From Sphingomonas jejuensis (GTDB taxonomy: Bacteria; Pseudomonadota; Alphaproteobacteria; Sphingomonadales; Sphingomonadaceae), in contig NZ_JAATJE010000001.1 of the NCBI RefSeq assembly GCF_011927695.1, forward strand, positions 1,550,001-1,614,000: a stretch of DNA of 64,000 nt, given 5' to 3'. The translations under genes and the position numbers were made by a program. The notes below the pieces were generated by a model. The model was not told where the DNA came from and made no database searches. It saw nothing but the letters and a program-made list of their open reading frames with translations. Of the stretch, positions 1 to 8,965 are shown one piece after another. Numbering within the stretch: position 1 is the first letter of the stretch; each line of letters starts with the position of its first letter.

Positions 1-284
1 GGGGCGGCAAGCGTGCTCCACCCCCCTTCCACAAACGCATCATAGGCCGCCTTGAAGCCATCGGGCATGGTCACCCCATCGGGGGTCCATTTTGCGCCCA
101 CGGTGTCGCCGACCCGGTTCAAGGGCGCATATTCGCCTGATGCCAGCGCGCCTGCCCCTTCCAGGATCGCGTCCACCATGTCGGGGGTCGCGGCCTCGAA
201 CCGCTCCGCCTTGGACAGGTCGGCGATATCCACGACATGGTCCAGCACGAAACGCTGCTCGGTGATCGGCGGCGAATAGCTCAT
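1..284 (-). CDS. Acyl-CoA dehydrogenase, N-terminal part (truncated by window edge)
   Basis: Read on the minus strand from the ATG at 284, about 94 codons are visible before the window ends. The protein opens MSYSPPITEQRFVLDHV and continues with an alpha-helical stretch ending FKAAYDAFVEGGWSTLAA. This opening is typical of the large (about 600 residue) DmdC-type acyl-CoA dehydrogenases, which oxidise acyl-CoA thioesters with FAD. The FAD and catalytic regions lie outside the window, so substrate and function cannot be judged. It is divergent from tsaC, with only 49 nt between the two starts. Identification rests on the N-terminal pattern alone. Confidence 0.7.
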   Translation of the reverse strand, partial: MSYSPPITEQRFVLDHVVDIADLSKAERFEAATPDMVDAILEGAGALASGEYAPLNRVGDTVGAKWTPDGVTMPDGFKAAYDAFVEGGWSTLAA

Positions 285-333
285 CTGTTCCTCTCGGCTT
301 GGCTCTTTTCGGCCCCCGTTATACGCCCGCCGG

Positions 334-1278
334 ATGATCTCCCAAGAGCCTGTCGTCCGCCGCTACGGCGAGGCCGCCATTGCCGAGGCCGCAGCGCTCG
401 TGCTGGCAGGCAAGCCGGTGGGAATCGCGACGGAGACGGTCTACGGCCTCGCCGCCGACGCGACCAACGGCGTCGCTGTCGCATCGATCTACGCCGCCAA
501 AGGGCGACCCTCCTTTAACCCGCTGATCGTGCATGTGCCGGATGCCGAGACTGCCGCACGCATCGCGCGGTTCGACGATCGCGCCCGCCTGCTTGCCGCA
601 CGGTTCTGGCCGGGCCCGCTGACAATGGTGCTGCCCCTTCTGGCGGAGGCGGGCATCTCCACGCTGGCGACCGCCGGGCTGCCGACCGTCGCTCTTCGCA
701 TGCCAGCACATCCGGCCATCCGCGCATTGCTGTCTGCTGCAGGACGACCGCTTGCCGCCCCGTCCGCCAACGCCAGCGGCGGCATCAGCGCGACCACTGC
801 GGGGCATGTCGCGCACAGCCTTGCCGGCCGCATCCCGCTGGTGATCGACAGCGGCGCCACGCCGGTGGGGCTCGAATCGACCATCGTCGCGCTGGACGCG
901 CATGGCTGGCGGCTGCTCCGTCCGGGCCCGATCACGCGCGATGCGCTCGCCGCCCTGCTGGGTCCAGCGTCGCAGAACGAGAATGCCGGGATCGAGGCGC
1001 CCGGACAGCTCGCCAGCCACTATGCCCCTGCCAAGCCGCTGCGCCTGAACGCCGTGACGGCTGATACGGACGAATGGCTGATCGGCTTCGGCACAGTCTC
1101 CGGCCACGCCACGCTCTCGGCTGCCGGTAACCTTCAGGAGGCCGCTGCCACCTTGTTCGGGTGCCTGCACGAGGCCGACGCGTCCGGGCTCGGCAGCATC
1201 GCCGTCGCCCCCGTCCCGGACCTCGGGCTCGGCGAGGCGATCAACGATCGCCTGCGCCGCGCCGCCGCGCCGCGCTAG
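334..1278 (+). CDS. tsaC: L-threonylcarbamoyladenylate synthase (TsaC/Sua5/YrdC family)
   Basis: 314 residues. Makes threonylcarbamoyl-AMP from threonine, bicarbonate and ATP for the t6A modification of ANN-decoding tRNAs in the cytoplasm. The YrdC domain occupies roughly residues 10-200, with the recognisable stretches GIATETVYGLAADA, YAAKGRPSFNPLIVHV and ALRMPAHPAIR and the SANASGG segment. The remaining C-terminal ~100 residues match the extra Sua5 domain, so this is the long Sua5-type form rather than the short E. coli TsaC. The gene converges with the endonuclease/phosphatase gene and their stop codons overlap (TAG at 1276-1278 against the opposite stop at 1275-1277). Confidence 0.93.
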   Translation: MISQEPVVRRYGEAAIAEAAALVLAGKPVGIATETVYGLAADATNGVAVASIYAAKGRPSFNPLIVHVPDAETAARIARFDDRARLLAARFWPGPLTMVLPLLAEAGISTLATAGLPTVALRMPAHPAIRALLSAAGRPLAAPSANASGGISATTAGHVAHSLAGRIPLVIDSGATPVGLESTIVALDAHGWRLLRPGPITRDALAALLGPASQNENAGIEAPGQLASHYAPAKPLRLNAVTADTDEWLIGFGTVSGHATLSAAGNLQEAAATLFGCLHEADASGLGSIAVAPVPDLGLGEAINDRLRRAAAPR

Positions 1279-2111
1279 TTCTGGAAGCTTAGGTCTGCCA
1301 GCACCGGCCAGTGGTCGGAAGGAAACACTGCCCCCTCGCGCCGGGCGATCGTCCGCACCTCGCCGACCCGGAAGCCGTGCGTCAGCACCCAGTCGATCCG
1401 CCGGTCGCCCGCGCCGCTGAAGCCGTTGAACGTGCCGTCCGGGCCGGATCGTCGGGCGGCTGCGCGCCACCCATCGGACAGCCCGGTCGTCAGGATGCGA
1501 TATGTCGGGCTGTCCGGCACATCGTTGAAGTCGCCCGTCAGCACGACCGGGAGCCCGTCGGAGAGCTGCGCGATTCGGTCGGCAAGCAATCGCGCAGCCT
1601 TCGCCCGCGCCGCGCCATCCTCCGCACGGTAGGGGAAGTGCGTGTTGAAGACGATGAAGCGCCGCCCATCGCTCGGGCGTGAGAACTCGCCCCACGTCAC
1701 CATGCGCGGATAAAGGTTGCCCCAGCTTATGCTGCCGGGAACCTCCGGCGTGTCGGACAGCCAGAACTCGCCCCAGCGTATCAGCGTCAGCCGGTCGCGT
1801 CGCCAGAACAGGCCCATATGCTCATCGTCGCGCCCGCCACGCCGGCCGGCACCGACCCAGGAATAGGCCGGCAGCGCGTCGACGATGTCGCGACCCTGTT
1901 CGCGGAACATCTCCTGCATGCCGATCACATCGGGATCGGCGTCGGCGATCGTCCGGACGGCGAGGGCGCGGCGCAGCGGCCAACGGTTGGCGCCGTCATC
2001 CGGCGACGGATAGCGGATGTTGAAGCTCATCACCCGCAGCGGGCCGCGCGCCTCCGCCGCCGCGCCCCACAGGAGCGCCGCGACGAGCAGAACGACCTTT
2101 GCGAGGTTCAC
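1275..2111 (-). CDS. Exported endonuclease/exonuclease/phosphatase family protein
   Basis: 278 residues from a GTG start at 2111. Residues 1-21 form a hydrophobic signal peptide (NLAKVVLLVAALLWGAAAEA). The body has the DNase I/EEP fold: MSFNIRY near the N-terminus, DVIGMQEM with the metal-binding Glu, FNTHFPY, LTGDFNDVPDS with the catalytic Asp/Asn pair, and a C-terminal SDHWPVLADL with the Asp-His pair. The substrate could be a nucleic acid, a sugar phosphate or a phospholipid; the sequence does not decide. The start overlaps the galU stop by 4 nt (GTGA), so the two are probably cotranscribed, although a functional link to UDP-glucose is not evident. Confidence 0.85.
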   Translation of the reverse strand: MNLAKVVLLVAALLWGAAAEARGPLRVMSFNIRYPSPDDGANRWPLRRALAVRTIADADPDVIGMQEMFREQGRDIVDALPAYSWVGAGRRGGRDDEHMGLFWRRDRLTLIRWGEFWLSDTPEVPGSISWGNLYPRMVTWGEFSRPSDGRRFIVFNTHFPYRAEDGAARAKAARLLADRIAQLSDGLPVVLTGDFNDVPDSPTYRILTTGLSDGWRAAARRSGPDGTFNGFSGAGDRRIDWVLTHGFRVGEVRTIARREGAVFPSDHWPVLADLSFQN

Positions 2112-2974
2112 GCCTTCAGCAGATCGCCTGCGAATGCGCGCACCGCCGGCCCGACATCCTCCCGCTCGACCGCGATGGCCAGGTTGGCGTTGATGAAGCC
2201 GGCCTTGTCGCCGCAGTCGTAGCGGACGCCCTCGAAGGTGACGCCGTGGAAGGGCTGGTTGCCGATCATCTGCGCCATCGCATCGGTCAGCTGGATCTCT
2301 CCGCCCGCACCCTTTTCCTGCCGCTCCAGCACCTGCATCACCTCCGGCTGCAGGATGTAGCGGCCGATCACCGCGAGGTTCGACGGCGACGTTCCGGGCT
2401 TCGGCTTTTCAACAAGGCCCCTCACCTCCGTCACCGCGCCGTCGCGCGCGCCCGGCGTGATCACGCCGTACATGTGCGTCTTGTCGTCGGCGACTTCCTG
2501 CGCGCAGATGAGGTTGCCCCCGGTGCGCTGATAGGCGTCGACCATCTGCTTCAGGCAGCCCGGGCGGCCGACCATGAAATCATCGGCCAGCAGCACGGCA
2601 AAGGGCTCGTCTCCGACGATGTCGCGCGCGCACCAGACGGCATGGCCCAGGCCCATCGGCTCCTGCTGCCGCACATAGGCGACACGGCCCGGCTTCAGCC
2701 GCGTCGAATCGAGGATCTCCAGCGACTTGCCGCGTCCCGACATCGTGGCCTCGAGCTCGTAGGCAATGTCGAAATGATCCTCGATCGCCGACTTCCCGCG
2801 CCCGGTGACGAAGATCATCTGCTCGATGCCGGCCTCGATCGCCTCGTCCACGGCCCACTGGATCAGCGGACGATCGACGATCGGAAGCATCTCCTTCGGC
2901 ATCGCCTTGGTGGCGGGAAGGAAGCGGGTGCCAAGGCCTCCCACCGGAAACACGGCCTTGCGAAGCGGCTTCAT
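2108..2974 (-). CDS. galU: UTP-glucose-1-phosphate uridylyltransferase
   Basis: 288 residues, the usual length of bacterial GalU. Forms UDP-glucose from UTP and glucose-1-phosphate, the precursor for exopolysaccharide, lipopolysaccharide and UDP-galactose interconversion. The nucleotidyltransferase signature FPVGGLGTRFLPATKAMPKE (residues 9-28) is followed by LPIVDRPLIQW, and the later segments LLADDFMVG and LVEKPKPG are also typical. It is the first gene of a likely two-gene operon with the exported EEP protein, lies 69 nt downstream of msrA, and starts at the ATG at 2974. Confidence 0.95.
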   Translation of the reverse strand: MKPLRKAVFPVGGLGTRFLPATKAMPKEMLPIVDRPLIQWAVDEAIEAGIEQMIFVTGRGKSAIEDHFDIAYELEATMSGRGKSLEILDSTRLKPGRVAYVRQQEPMGLGHAVWCARDIVGDEPFAVLLADDFMVGRPGCLKQMVDAYQRTGGNLICAQEVADDKTHMYGVITPGARDGAVTEVRGLVEKPKPGTSPSNLAVIGRYILQPEVMQVLERQEKGAGGEIQLTDAMAQMIGNQPFHGVTFEGVRYDCGDKAGFINANLAIAVEREDVGPAVRAFAGDLLKA

Positions 2975-3043
2975 GCAGATGATCCCCTGTTCTTGCGTGT
3001 CGCCCCGCCCCTATTCGCCGCGGCGCGCGAGGCCAAGCCCGGA

Positions 3044-3583
3044 TCAGCGCTTCAGGCGCTCGGCATAGCTCTTGCGGAACTTGCGAAGCTTGGGCGCGAC
3101 CACCGCCATGCAGTAGGGATTGGCGTTGCCGACACGCTCGAAATATTCCTGGTGGTAGTCTTCTGCCGTCCACCAGGTGTCGGCATGCTCGATGGTGGTC
3201 ACCACGGGCGCGCTGTTCTCGGCCGCCGCCCGTTCAATCGCCGCGCGCGCTTCTGCTTCCTGCGCGTCGGACTGCGGGAAGATCGCCGATCGGTACTGCG
3301 TGCCGACATCGTTCCCCTGCCGGTTCAGCTGGGTCGGATCATGGGTGTGGAAGAAGATGTCGAGCAGGTCGGCGTAGGAGATCACGGCCGGATCGAAGTC
3401 GATCTTCACCGCTTCCGCATGCCCCGTCGTGCCGTCGCAGACCGCCTTGTAGCTGGGGCTGTCGACATGGCCGCCGATGTAGCCGCTCTCAACCGCCGCC
3501 ACGCCGATCACGTCGTCAAAAACGGCTTCCGTGCACCAGAAGCACCCTCCGGCGAGGATCGCAGTCTCCGTCGTCATCTTCAT
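3044..3583 (-). CDS. msrA: Peptide-methionine (S)-S-oxide reductase MsrA
   Basis: 179 residues. Reduces S-epimers of methionine sulfoxide in proteins using thioredoxin. The catalytic motif GGCFWCTEA is present with the active-site Cys at residue 14. The family segments [47 protein letters not shown] and GTQYRSAI are all intact. There is no signal peptide, so it is cytoplasmic. It is encoded upstream of galU on the same strand with a 69 nt gap. The start could also be the ATG two codons downstream, which changes little. Confidence 0.96.
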   Translation of the reverse strand: MKMTTETAILAGGCFWCTEAVFDDVIGVAAVESGYIGGHVDSPSYKAVCDGTTGHAEAVKIDFDPAVISYADLLDIFFHTHDPTQLNRQGNDVGTQYRSAIFPQSDAQEAEARAAIERAAAENSAPVVTTIEHADTWWTAEDYHQEYFERVGNANPYCMAVVAPKLRKFRKSYAERLKR

Positions 3584-3673
3584 TCATCCCATGTCTGTGC
3601 AGACCCCATCTGGGCAGGCCGCGAGCGATCAACAAGGGACGTCGGAAGGAGCGGTGTTTCGCGAGCCGAAACG

Positions 3674-3702
3674 AAAAAGGGCGACCCGAGGGCCGCCCTT
3701 TC
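3674..3702 (-). terminator. Intrinsic terminator downstream of the 83-residue protein gene
   Basis: On the minus strand an AAAGGGCG arm and a CGCCCTTT arm form a GC-rich hairpin with one internal mismatch. It is followed directly by a short T run (complement of the A run at 3674-3678). It lies 22 nt beyond the stop of the 3724-3975 gene and upstream of msrA, so it should insulate msrA from that gene. Confidence 0.75.
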
Positions 3703-3723
3703 GTCTTGGCAGTGCCAAAAGCC

Positions 3724-3975
3724 TTAGGCGGAAACCGCCTCATCGTCGTCGCCGTCGGCAACGATCACGATGGCCGCGATCACCGCAGCAGCGGCCAGGA
3801 TGGCAACGATCACGCTGCCACCGCCCAGCTCGTTCTGGCCGTCGGTCGACGCGGACGCGCGCGCCACCGGAGCCGAGCGAGCGGCGTTCGAAGCCGTGGC
3901 GGCAACGGCCGAAGCCGGCATCGCGACGATCGAGGTCGCAGCAACCGCTGCCATCATCGCCTTCTTGAACGTCAT
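3724..3975 (-). CDS. Small secreted or single-pass membrane protein, unknown function
   Basis: 83 residues when started at the ATG at 3975, which has a good GGGAG ribosome binding site; the reading frame is open further upstream but without a comparable site. Residues 1-26 look like a signal peptide (MTFKKAMMAAVAATSIVAMP... ending AVAA). An Ala/Ser-rich linker follows, then GGGS and a strongly hydrophobic segment of about 20 residues (VIVAILAAAAVIAAIVIVA), and finally an acidic tail DGDDDEAVSA. I do not recognise a family. The layout suggests a small envelope protein with a transmembrane helix and an acidic end. It is monocistronic, with its own terminator. Confidence 0.6.
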   Translation of the reverse strand: MTFKKAMMAAVAATSIVAMPASAVAATASNAARSAPVARASASTDGQNELGGGSVIVAILAAAAVIAAIVIVADGDDDEAVSA

Positions 3976-4226
3976 GATAAACTCCCTTTTTGGCACACTC
4001 TTCAAACCCATCGCAGCTTTGGCAGCGCCCTTGCAGAGTTGCAACCCCCAAACCGGCTGGCCGAAATCCAGCTGCGACAAACGCTTTCACCTGTGTCCCG
4101 GTGGCAACGCTCGCACCGTTGGCCCTGACGCAAAAGAATGACTCTTTGGTGAATCTGTCACGGCTCGGCGTGGAACCTTGGCGCATCCGCTTGCCGCCGG
4201 CGGGATGACTGCGCCAAGGACGCCGG

Positions 4227-5693
4227 ATGACCGTCCAAATCGACATGGGGCTGGACGACCACCGCCAGCCGGCTGCGCTCGACCTGGCCGAGCTGCTCGC
4301 CACCCGGCTCCTCGTCCAGGGCAACAGCGGCTCGGGCAAGTCGCACCTGCTGCGGCGCCTGCTCGAGGAGAGCGCCCCCCATGTCCAGCAGGTCGTGATC
4401 GATCCTGAAGGTGACTTCGCGACCCTTTCCGACCGATTCGGCCATCTGGTCGTCGAGACCGTTGATTACGGCTCCGGCGAAATCCTGGCGATTGCCCAGC
4501 GTGCGCGTGCCCATCGGTTGTCGATCGTGCTCAACCTGGACGGGCTTGAGGCGGATGCGCAGCTTCGCTGTGCCGCCACCTTCCTGAACGGCCTGTTCGA
4601 TGCGCCGCGCGAGCAGTGGCTGCCCGTCTTGGTGGTCGTGGACGAAGCGCAGCTGTTTGCGCCGGCCGGCGGCGGCGAGGTGGGCGAGGAGGCGAGGCGC
4701 GCGTCCCTGTCGGCCATGACCAACCTGATGTGCCGCGGGCGCAAGCCCGGGCTCGCCGGCGTGATCGCGACGCAACGGCTGGCAAAGCTTGCCAAGAACG
4801 TGGCGGCGGAGGCGTCCAACTTCATGATGGGGCGCACGTTCCTGGACATCGACATGGCACGCGCGGCCGACCTGCTCGGCATGGAGCGCCGCCAGGCGGA
4901 ACAGATCCGCGACCTGGAACGGGGGCAGTTCCTGGCGCTCGGGCCCGCGATCTGCCGACGTCCGCGGCTCGTCCGGATCGGCGCGGTCGCCACCGGATCG
5001 CATGCCACGGGCGCCGCGCTCGCGCCGCTTCCGACGCGCACCGGCGAAGATGCCCGCGCGCTGCTGTTCGACGCGCTTGAACCCGCGCGGCTCGCGCCGG
5101 CGCCGCGCGCTGCGCCCGTTCCCCTGGCCGAACTGTTCGCGCGCGACGACAAACCGGCACTTGCCGCGTCCGCGACCGAAGCCGCCCGGCTCGCCCCGGA
5201 CCAGGTCGACGAGATCTTGGGCGCGATGGTGGCGGACGATGGCGCCGCGGACCGGCCGATCGCGGCACGCTACAGCGATTTCGCGCTCCGTTGCCGGCTG
5301 GCGGGCGCTTCCGACGCCGCGCTCGACCTGCCGACCTTCACACGGCGCATCACCATGGCCGAGGCCGGCCTCTTTTCACCGGCGGAGACCGACCCCGAAT
5401 GGCAGCATGCGATGCGCATCGCGGGCGACCTTCCGGACGATCTGCTCGGCGTCTTCCTGCGCATCGCACGCGCCGCGCGCGACGGGCGCCCCTGCCCCAC
5501 CGACGAGGATCTTGCCGCCGCCTACGGCACCGCCTCGCTGGGCCGGCTGCGTCGATTGCTGGGCTTCATGGAAACCCGGGGCGCCGTGACCTTCGCAACG
5601 GACTATAGCGGGCGCCGGACGGCGACGCTGCCGCTGTTGGGGTGGAGCACCGCTCCCGCCGACGATGCCGCGCCGAGAAGCGCGCGCGCCTGA
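4227..5693 (+). CDS. HerA/DUF87-like ATP-binding protein
   Basis: 488 residues. A Walker A motif GNSGSGKS lies at residues 32-39 and a Walker B LPVLVVVDEAQLF near 132-144. The IDPEGDF segment at 58-64 and the MCRGRKPGLAGVIATQRLAK region are typical of HerA/FtsK-like hexameric DNA-translocating ATPases of the DUF87 group. The C-terminal third has Ala/Pro-rich stretches and no recognisable domain. It could pump DNA or RNA, or serve a nuclease partner, but no NurA-like nuclease is adjacent. It stands alone between the small secreted protein and the chemoreceptor. Function beyond ATPase is not resolved. Confidence 0.8.
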   Translation: MTVQIDMGLDDHRQPAALDLAELLATRLLVQGNSGSGKSHLLRRLLEESAPHVQQVVIDPEGDFATLSDRFGHLVVETVDYGSGEILAIAQRARAHRLSIVLNLDGLEADAQLRCAATFLNGLFDAPREQWLPVLVVVDEAQLFAPAGGGEVGEEARRASLSAMTNLMCRGRKPGLAGVIATQRLAKLAKNVAAEASNFMMGRTFLDIDMARAADLLGMERRQAEQIRDLERGQFLALGPAICRRPRLVRIGAVATGSHATGAALAPLPTRTGEDARALLFDALEPARLAPAPRAAPVPLAELFARDDKPALAASATEAARLAPDQVDEILGAMVADDGAADRPIAARYSDFALRCRLAGASDAALDLPTFTRRITMAEAGLFSPAETDPEWQHAMRIAGDLPDDLLGVFLRIARAARDGRPCPTDEDLAAAYGTASLGRLRRLLGFMETRGAVTFATDYSGRRTATLPLLGWSTAPADDAAPRSARA

Positions 5694-5717
5694 CCTGCCT
5701 TCCAGAGCTACATCGCG

Positions 5718-7028
5718 TCAGGCGAGCGCGGCGGCAATGAAGCTTTCGGCCCTGCCTTGAAGGCGCGTTGCGGCTTCATTGACGCTGATCGACAGCGTGC
5801 CGAGCGTCGCTGCATCCTTTTCCACCGCCGTGGCACCGGACGTGATCGCACCTGCGCGCTGTCCGATGTCGCGGCCGGCAAGAAGCGCCTGCTCGACATT
5901 GGTGGCGATCGCGATGGTGGCGCTTCCCTGCCGCTCGATGGCGGCATCCATTGTGCCGGCGATGTCGGCGATCGCGGCGATCGCCCTGGCGATCCCCTCC
6001 TGGCTCTCCGTCACTCCGTCCACCACGTCGTGCACGCGCGCCACATGCTCCGCAATGTCTCCCGCCGCGCGCCGCGTCTGGTCGGCCAGCGACTTCACCT
6101 CTGCCGCGACCACCGCGAACCCGCGACCGGCCTCACCCGCCCGCGCCGCCTCGATCCCTGCGTTCAGCGCCAGCAGGTTGGTCTGCCGCGCCATCTGCTG
6201 GATCAGGCTCAGCATGGCATCGATGGCTGACGCGGTTTCGCCCAGCGCCCGGGTTCGCGCTCCCGCCTCTGCCACCCGGTCCTGCGCCCGCATGCGGATC
6301 TCGCGGGCATCCGCCGTCCCGCAGGTAATGCTCTTGATCGCATCCGCCAGCCCGCGCCCCCGCAGCGCGACCTCCTCCAGCCCCACGACGCTTTCCTCCG
6401 TCACCTGGGACACCGATGCTGCGCCCGACCGGGTGGCCCGCGCCCGTGCGGCAAGTTCGGCGGAAAGCGTCTGCACCTGCCCCGCCGCTTCCGACAGGTC
6501 CCGCGACAGGATGGCGACGTCGTTGCGAAAGGCCATCGCTGCTGCCTGGATGCGGTCGACCTGCTCGCCTCTCAGCGCGACCTTTGCCTGATCCTGCGCG
6601 AGCGCCAGCCGCGCGATCTGGATCGCATCTAGCGACTCGCGGAACCGCCCGTCCTCGTCGACCAGCAGGATGCCATCGCTGCCCCCGTTGACGTGGAAGG
6701 CGGCAAGCAGCTCGTCGACCGCCCGCCCCGCGCCGATCGTCGCGCAGGGCCGCACCAGCTTTGCGATCCCGCGACCAAAGGCCGGGTTCTGCATCAACGC
6801 ATGGCCGAATGGGTTCAGCAGCAGCGCGCGAACATCGATCTCACGGACGATGCCGGACGGCCGTCGGTCGCCATCCACGACCGTGACAAGGCGCAGGTCG
6901 GGATCGTTTCTGAACATCGCCAGCAGGTCTGCCAGCGGTGCCGCCAGATCGATCGCAATGCGTGACCCTCCTCGCTCACCGTGAAGAGCCCGGCTGCCAT
7001 GTGCAAATTGCTGCGCTGCGAGATGCAT
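5718..7028 (-). CDS. Soluble methyl-accepting chemotaxis protein with N-terminal CBS-like sensor
   Basis: 436 residues with no transmembrane segment, so a cytoplasmic chemoreceptor. Residues ~24-135 resemble a pair of CBS motifs ([19 protein letters not shown] and [17 protein letters not shown]), a fold that commonly binds adenine nucleotides. A helical linker leads to the signalling domain, whose tip [20 protein letters not shown] (281-300) and following [20 protein letters not shown] are strictly typical. It presumably signals to a CheA/CheW array; no che genes are in the window. The start at 7028 has a weak ribosome binding site, and an internal ATG at residue 39 would cut into the sensor. 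Confidence 0.85.
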   Translation of the reverse strand: MHLAAQQFAHGSRALHGERGGSRIAIDLAAPLADLLAMFRNDPDLRLVTVVDGDRRPSGIVREIDVRALLLNPFGHALMQNPAFGRGIAKLVRPCATIGAGRAVDELLAAFHVNGGSDGILLVDEDGRFRESLDAIQIARLALAQDQAKVALRGEQVDRIQAAAMAFRNDVAILSRDLSEAAGQVQTLSAELAARARATRSGAASVSQVTEESVVGLEEVALRGRGLADAIKSITCGTADAREIRMRAQDRVAEAGARTRALGETASAIDAMLSLIQQMARQTNLLALNAGIEAARAGEAGRGFAVVAAEVKSLADQTRRAAGDIAEHVARVHDVVDGVTESQEGIARAIAAIADIAGTMDAAIERQGSATIAIATNVEQALLAGRDIGQRAGAITSGATAVEKDAATLGTLSISVNEAATRLQGRAESFIAAALA

Positions 7029-7158
7029 GGAGGCCGCCCTAGGATCGCGCGATTAAACATAGATTGAGTTCTGATGACGGTTCGATGACATGCGCCAGTT
7101 CGCCGCGAGGGATCGGCGGCGGCGCGCGGGCGTTGGCCGCATCGCTGGGAGGAAAGAC

Positions 7159-8298
7159 GTGACAGACATGCGTGAGGCAGCCGAGCGGCCGCAGGTCAGC
7201 GAACCGGCTCCCGGCCCTTTCCCACCCTCGCGGCGCCTGGAACAGGGCGGCCTGATCGTCTTTCTTGTTCTGATCACGGTCGCGCTGGGGCTCGTCGTCA
7301 GCACCTTCCTCAACGCGCTGCTCTGGTCCGCACTGGCCGCCTTGCTGTTCCAGTCGCTCTTCCACCGCCTGCTTCGCCGCTGGCCCGGCAAGCGCAACCG
7401 CGCGGCGGCCGTGACGCTTCTGATCATCACGGTCGCCGTGGTTATCCCCGCGCTGATCGTCGCGACCCTGGTGGTGGATCAGGCAACGGGCGTCTACGCG
7501 CAGATCCGCAGCGGCAACATCAGCTTCGCCGCCTATTTCGAACAGATGCACGATGCGCTTCCGCGTCGCCTGCAGCAGATGCTGGACAGCGCGGGCTTCG
7601 GCAGTTTCGAACGCGCGCAGGCCAGCATCGCCGCGGCCGTCAGCAGTTCGGCGAGCACGCTGGCCAGCCGCGCCTTTTCCATCGGTGCCGACGCCGCGGC
7701 CTTCCTGCTGGCGTTCGGCGTCGCCTTCTACGTCACCTTCTTCCTGGTGCGGGACGGCGAATTCGTCGGACCAGCGGTGGTGCGGGCGCTTCCGCTCCGG
7801 CCCGACGTGGCGCGTCGCCTTTCGGACAAGTTCGTGTCGGTGGTGCGTGCGACCATCAAGGGATCGGGCGTCGTCGCCCTGGTTCAGGGCGCGCTGGGTG
7901 CCATCACCTTCTGGCTGGTCGGCATGCCGGCGGCGTTGCTGTGGGGCGTGCTGATGGCGATCGCCGCCCTGCTGCCCGCGGTCGGCCCCGCGATCATCTG
8001 GACGCCCGTCGCGCTCTACCTGTTCGCGATCGGATCGGTCGTTCCTGCGATCGTCGTGGTCGCGTCGGGCGTGGCCGTGATCGGGCTGGCCGACAACCTC
8101 CTCAGACCGATCCTGGTGGGCCGCGATACCGGCCTGCCCGACTGGCTGGTGCTGGTGACGACGCTCGGCGGCATCAGCCTTCTGGGTCTGTCCGGGATCG
8201 TCGTCGGGCCGCTAGTGGCGGCACTGTTCCTGACCGGGTGGCAGGTCCTGACCGAACAGCGGCTGGCTGCAGAAGGTCAGCCGGTCGCGTCGCACTGA
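7159..8298 (+). CDS. AI-2E/PerM-type permease-like membrane protein
   Basis: About 379 residues from the GTG at 7159, which is preceded by GGGAGGAAA with 3-5 nt spacing; the in-frame ATG at 7168 is the alternative. The frame is open further upstream, but that part is Arg-rich and has no ribosome binding site. It shows the multi-helix pattern of the PerM/TqsA family: two N-terminal hydrophobic helices, a third around LLIITVAVVIPALIVATLVV, a soluble central segment, then GVAFYVTFFLVRDG and a cluster of helices ending LADNLLRPILVGRDTGLPDW and GPLVAALFLTGWQVL. Members export diverse small molecules or ions, so the family name does not prove autoinducer transport. Confidence 0.85.
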   Translation: MTDMREAAERPQVSEPAPGPFPPSRRLEQGGLIVFLVLITVALGLVVSTFLNALLWSALAALLFQSLFHRLLRRWPGKRNRAAAVTLLIITVAVVIPALIVATLVVDQATGVYAQIRSGNISFAAYFEQMHDALPRRLQQMLDSAGFGSFERAQASIAAAVSSSASTLASRAFSIGADAAAFLLAFGVAFYVTFFLVRDGEFVGPAVVRALPLRPDVARRLSDKFVSVVRATIKGSGVVALVQGALGAITFWLVGMPAALLWGVLMAIAALLPAVGPAIIWTPVALYLFAIGSVVPAIVVVASGVAVIGLADNLLRPILVGRDTGLPDWLVLVTTLGGISLLGLSGIVVGPLVAALFLTGWQVLTEQRLAAEGQPVASH

Positions 8299-8335
8299 GG
8301 TCGGCCGCGGCGCGCCGGACCTGATGCGCAAAGAA

Positions 8336-8359
8336 AAAGCCCGGCGGAGGCCGGGCTTT
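8336..8359 (-). terminator. Intrinsic terminator between the permease gene and tRNA-Ala
   Basis: A perfect 10 bp stem AAAGCCCGGC / GCCGGGCTTT with a GGAG loop. On the minus strand it is followed by TTTTTCTTT, so it mainly terminates tRNA-Ala transcription. On the plus strand a short TTT run lies in its 3' arm, so it may also stop the permease transcript. Confidence 0.8.
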
Positions 8360-8366
8360 CTGGAGG

Positions 8367-8442
8367 TGGTGGAGACGAGGGGGATCGAACCCCTGACCTA
8401 CGCAATGCCATCGCGTCGCTCTCCCAGCTGAGCTACGTCCCC
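8367..8442 (-). tRNA. tRNA-Ala (anticodon GGC)
   Basis: 76 nt including an encoded CCA. Read on the minus strand it starts GGGGACG and ends with the pairing CGTCTCC followed by ACCA. The D arm GCTC..GAGC, the anticodon stem ACGCG/TGCGT with loop ATGGCAT (anticodon GGC), and the T arm with GGTTCGATCC are all present. It is followed by the terminator at 8336-8359. Confidence 0.95.
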
Positions 8443-8513
8443 GAAACCATCAAGCCGCCCGCTGGTGGGCAGCGCCGCCGTCCTAAAGCAAAGGCCGGCG
8501 GCGATTGCAAGCG

Positions 8514-8831
8514 TCAGCTGTCGTCGTCGTCGTCGCTGGTCGCAACGCCCAGATCGTCGTCGCCGCCCAGATCCACCTCGTCGTCCGGGCTCTCCTCGCC
8601 GTCCTCGTCGATCTCCAGCTCGTTGTCGCCGAGATCGCTGTCGGCTTCCTTCTTCTCGTCCTTCTTCTTGGGCGCATCGAAGGGCAGCGGCTGCTTCGAC
8701 TTCAGGACGGACTCGGGTTCCCACGCGTTGCCGCAATTGATGCAGGTCACGGGATCGTCCTTGCCCAGATCATAGAAGCGCGTGCCGCACTTGGGACAGG
8801 TGCGCTTGGCGCCCCATTCAGGCTTGACCAT
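8514..8831 (-). CDS. FYDLN-acid (TIGR02300) family protein
   Basis: 105 residues. The N-terminal half carries a zinc ribbon (CPKCG at 12-16 and CINCG at 30-34) that includes the eponymous FYDLGKDDP segment. A Lys-rich patch and then a long acidic tail dominated by Asp and Glu follow. This layout is the alphaproteobacterial TIGR02300/FYDLN_acid family, whose function is unknown; nucleic-acid or protein binding through the ribbon is a guess. It is divergent from aroA and just upstream of tRNA-Ala on the same strand. Confidence 0.9.
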   Translation of the reverse strand: MVKPEWGAKRTCPKCGTRFYDLGKDDPVTCINCGNAWEPESVLKSKQPLPFDAPKKKDEKKEADSDLGDNELEIDEDGEESPDDEVDLGGDDDLGVATSDDDDDS

Positions 8832-8965
8832 GTTTCGGTCGTCTCCGGTTCAACGAAAAGGGATGGCGGCGGCAGGGCGAACGCCCTCCGCCTGATCGGC
8901 GCGCGCCTTGCCAGATGCGGGTGCCGCTGTCAAAAACCGCCGCCGTCCTCCGACCCAAGGTGTTG

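Noticed and set aside
7039-7551. 170-codon minus-strand frame at the permease start
   Set aside because: Composition biased to Gln, Asp, Arg and Gly; antisense to the first membrane helices of the permease.
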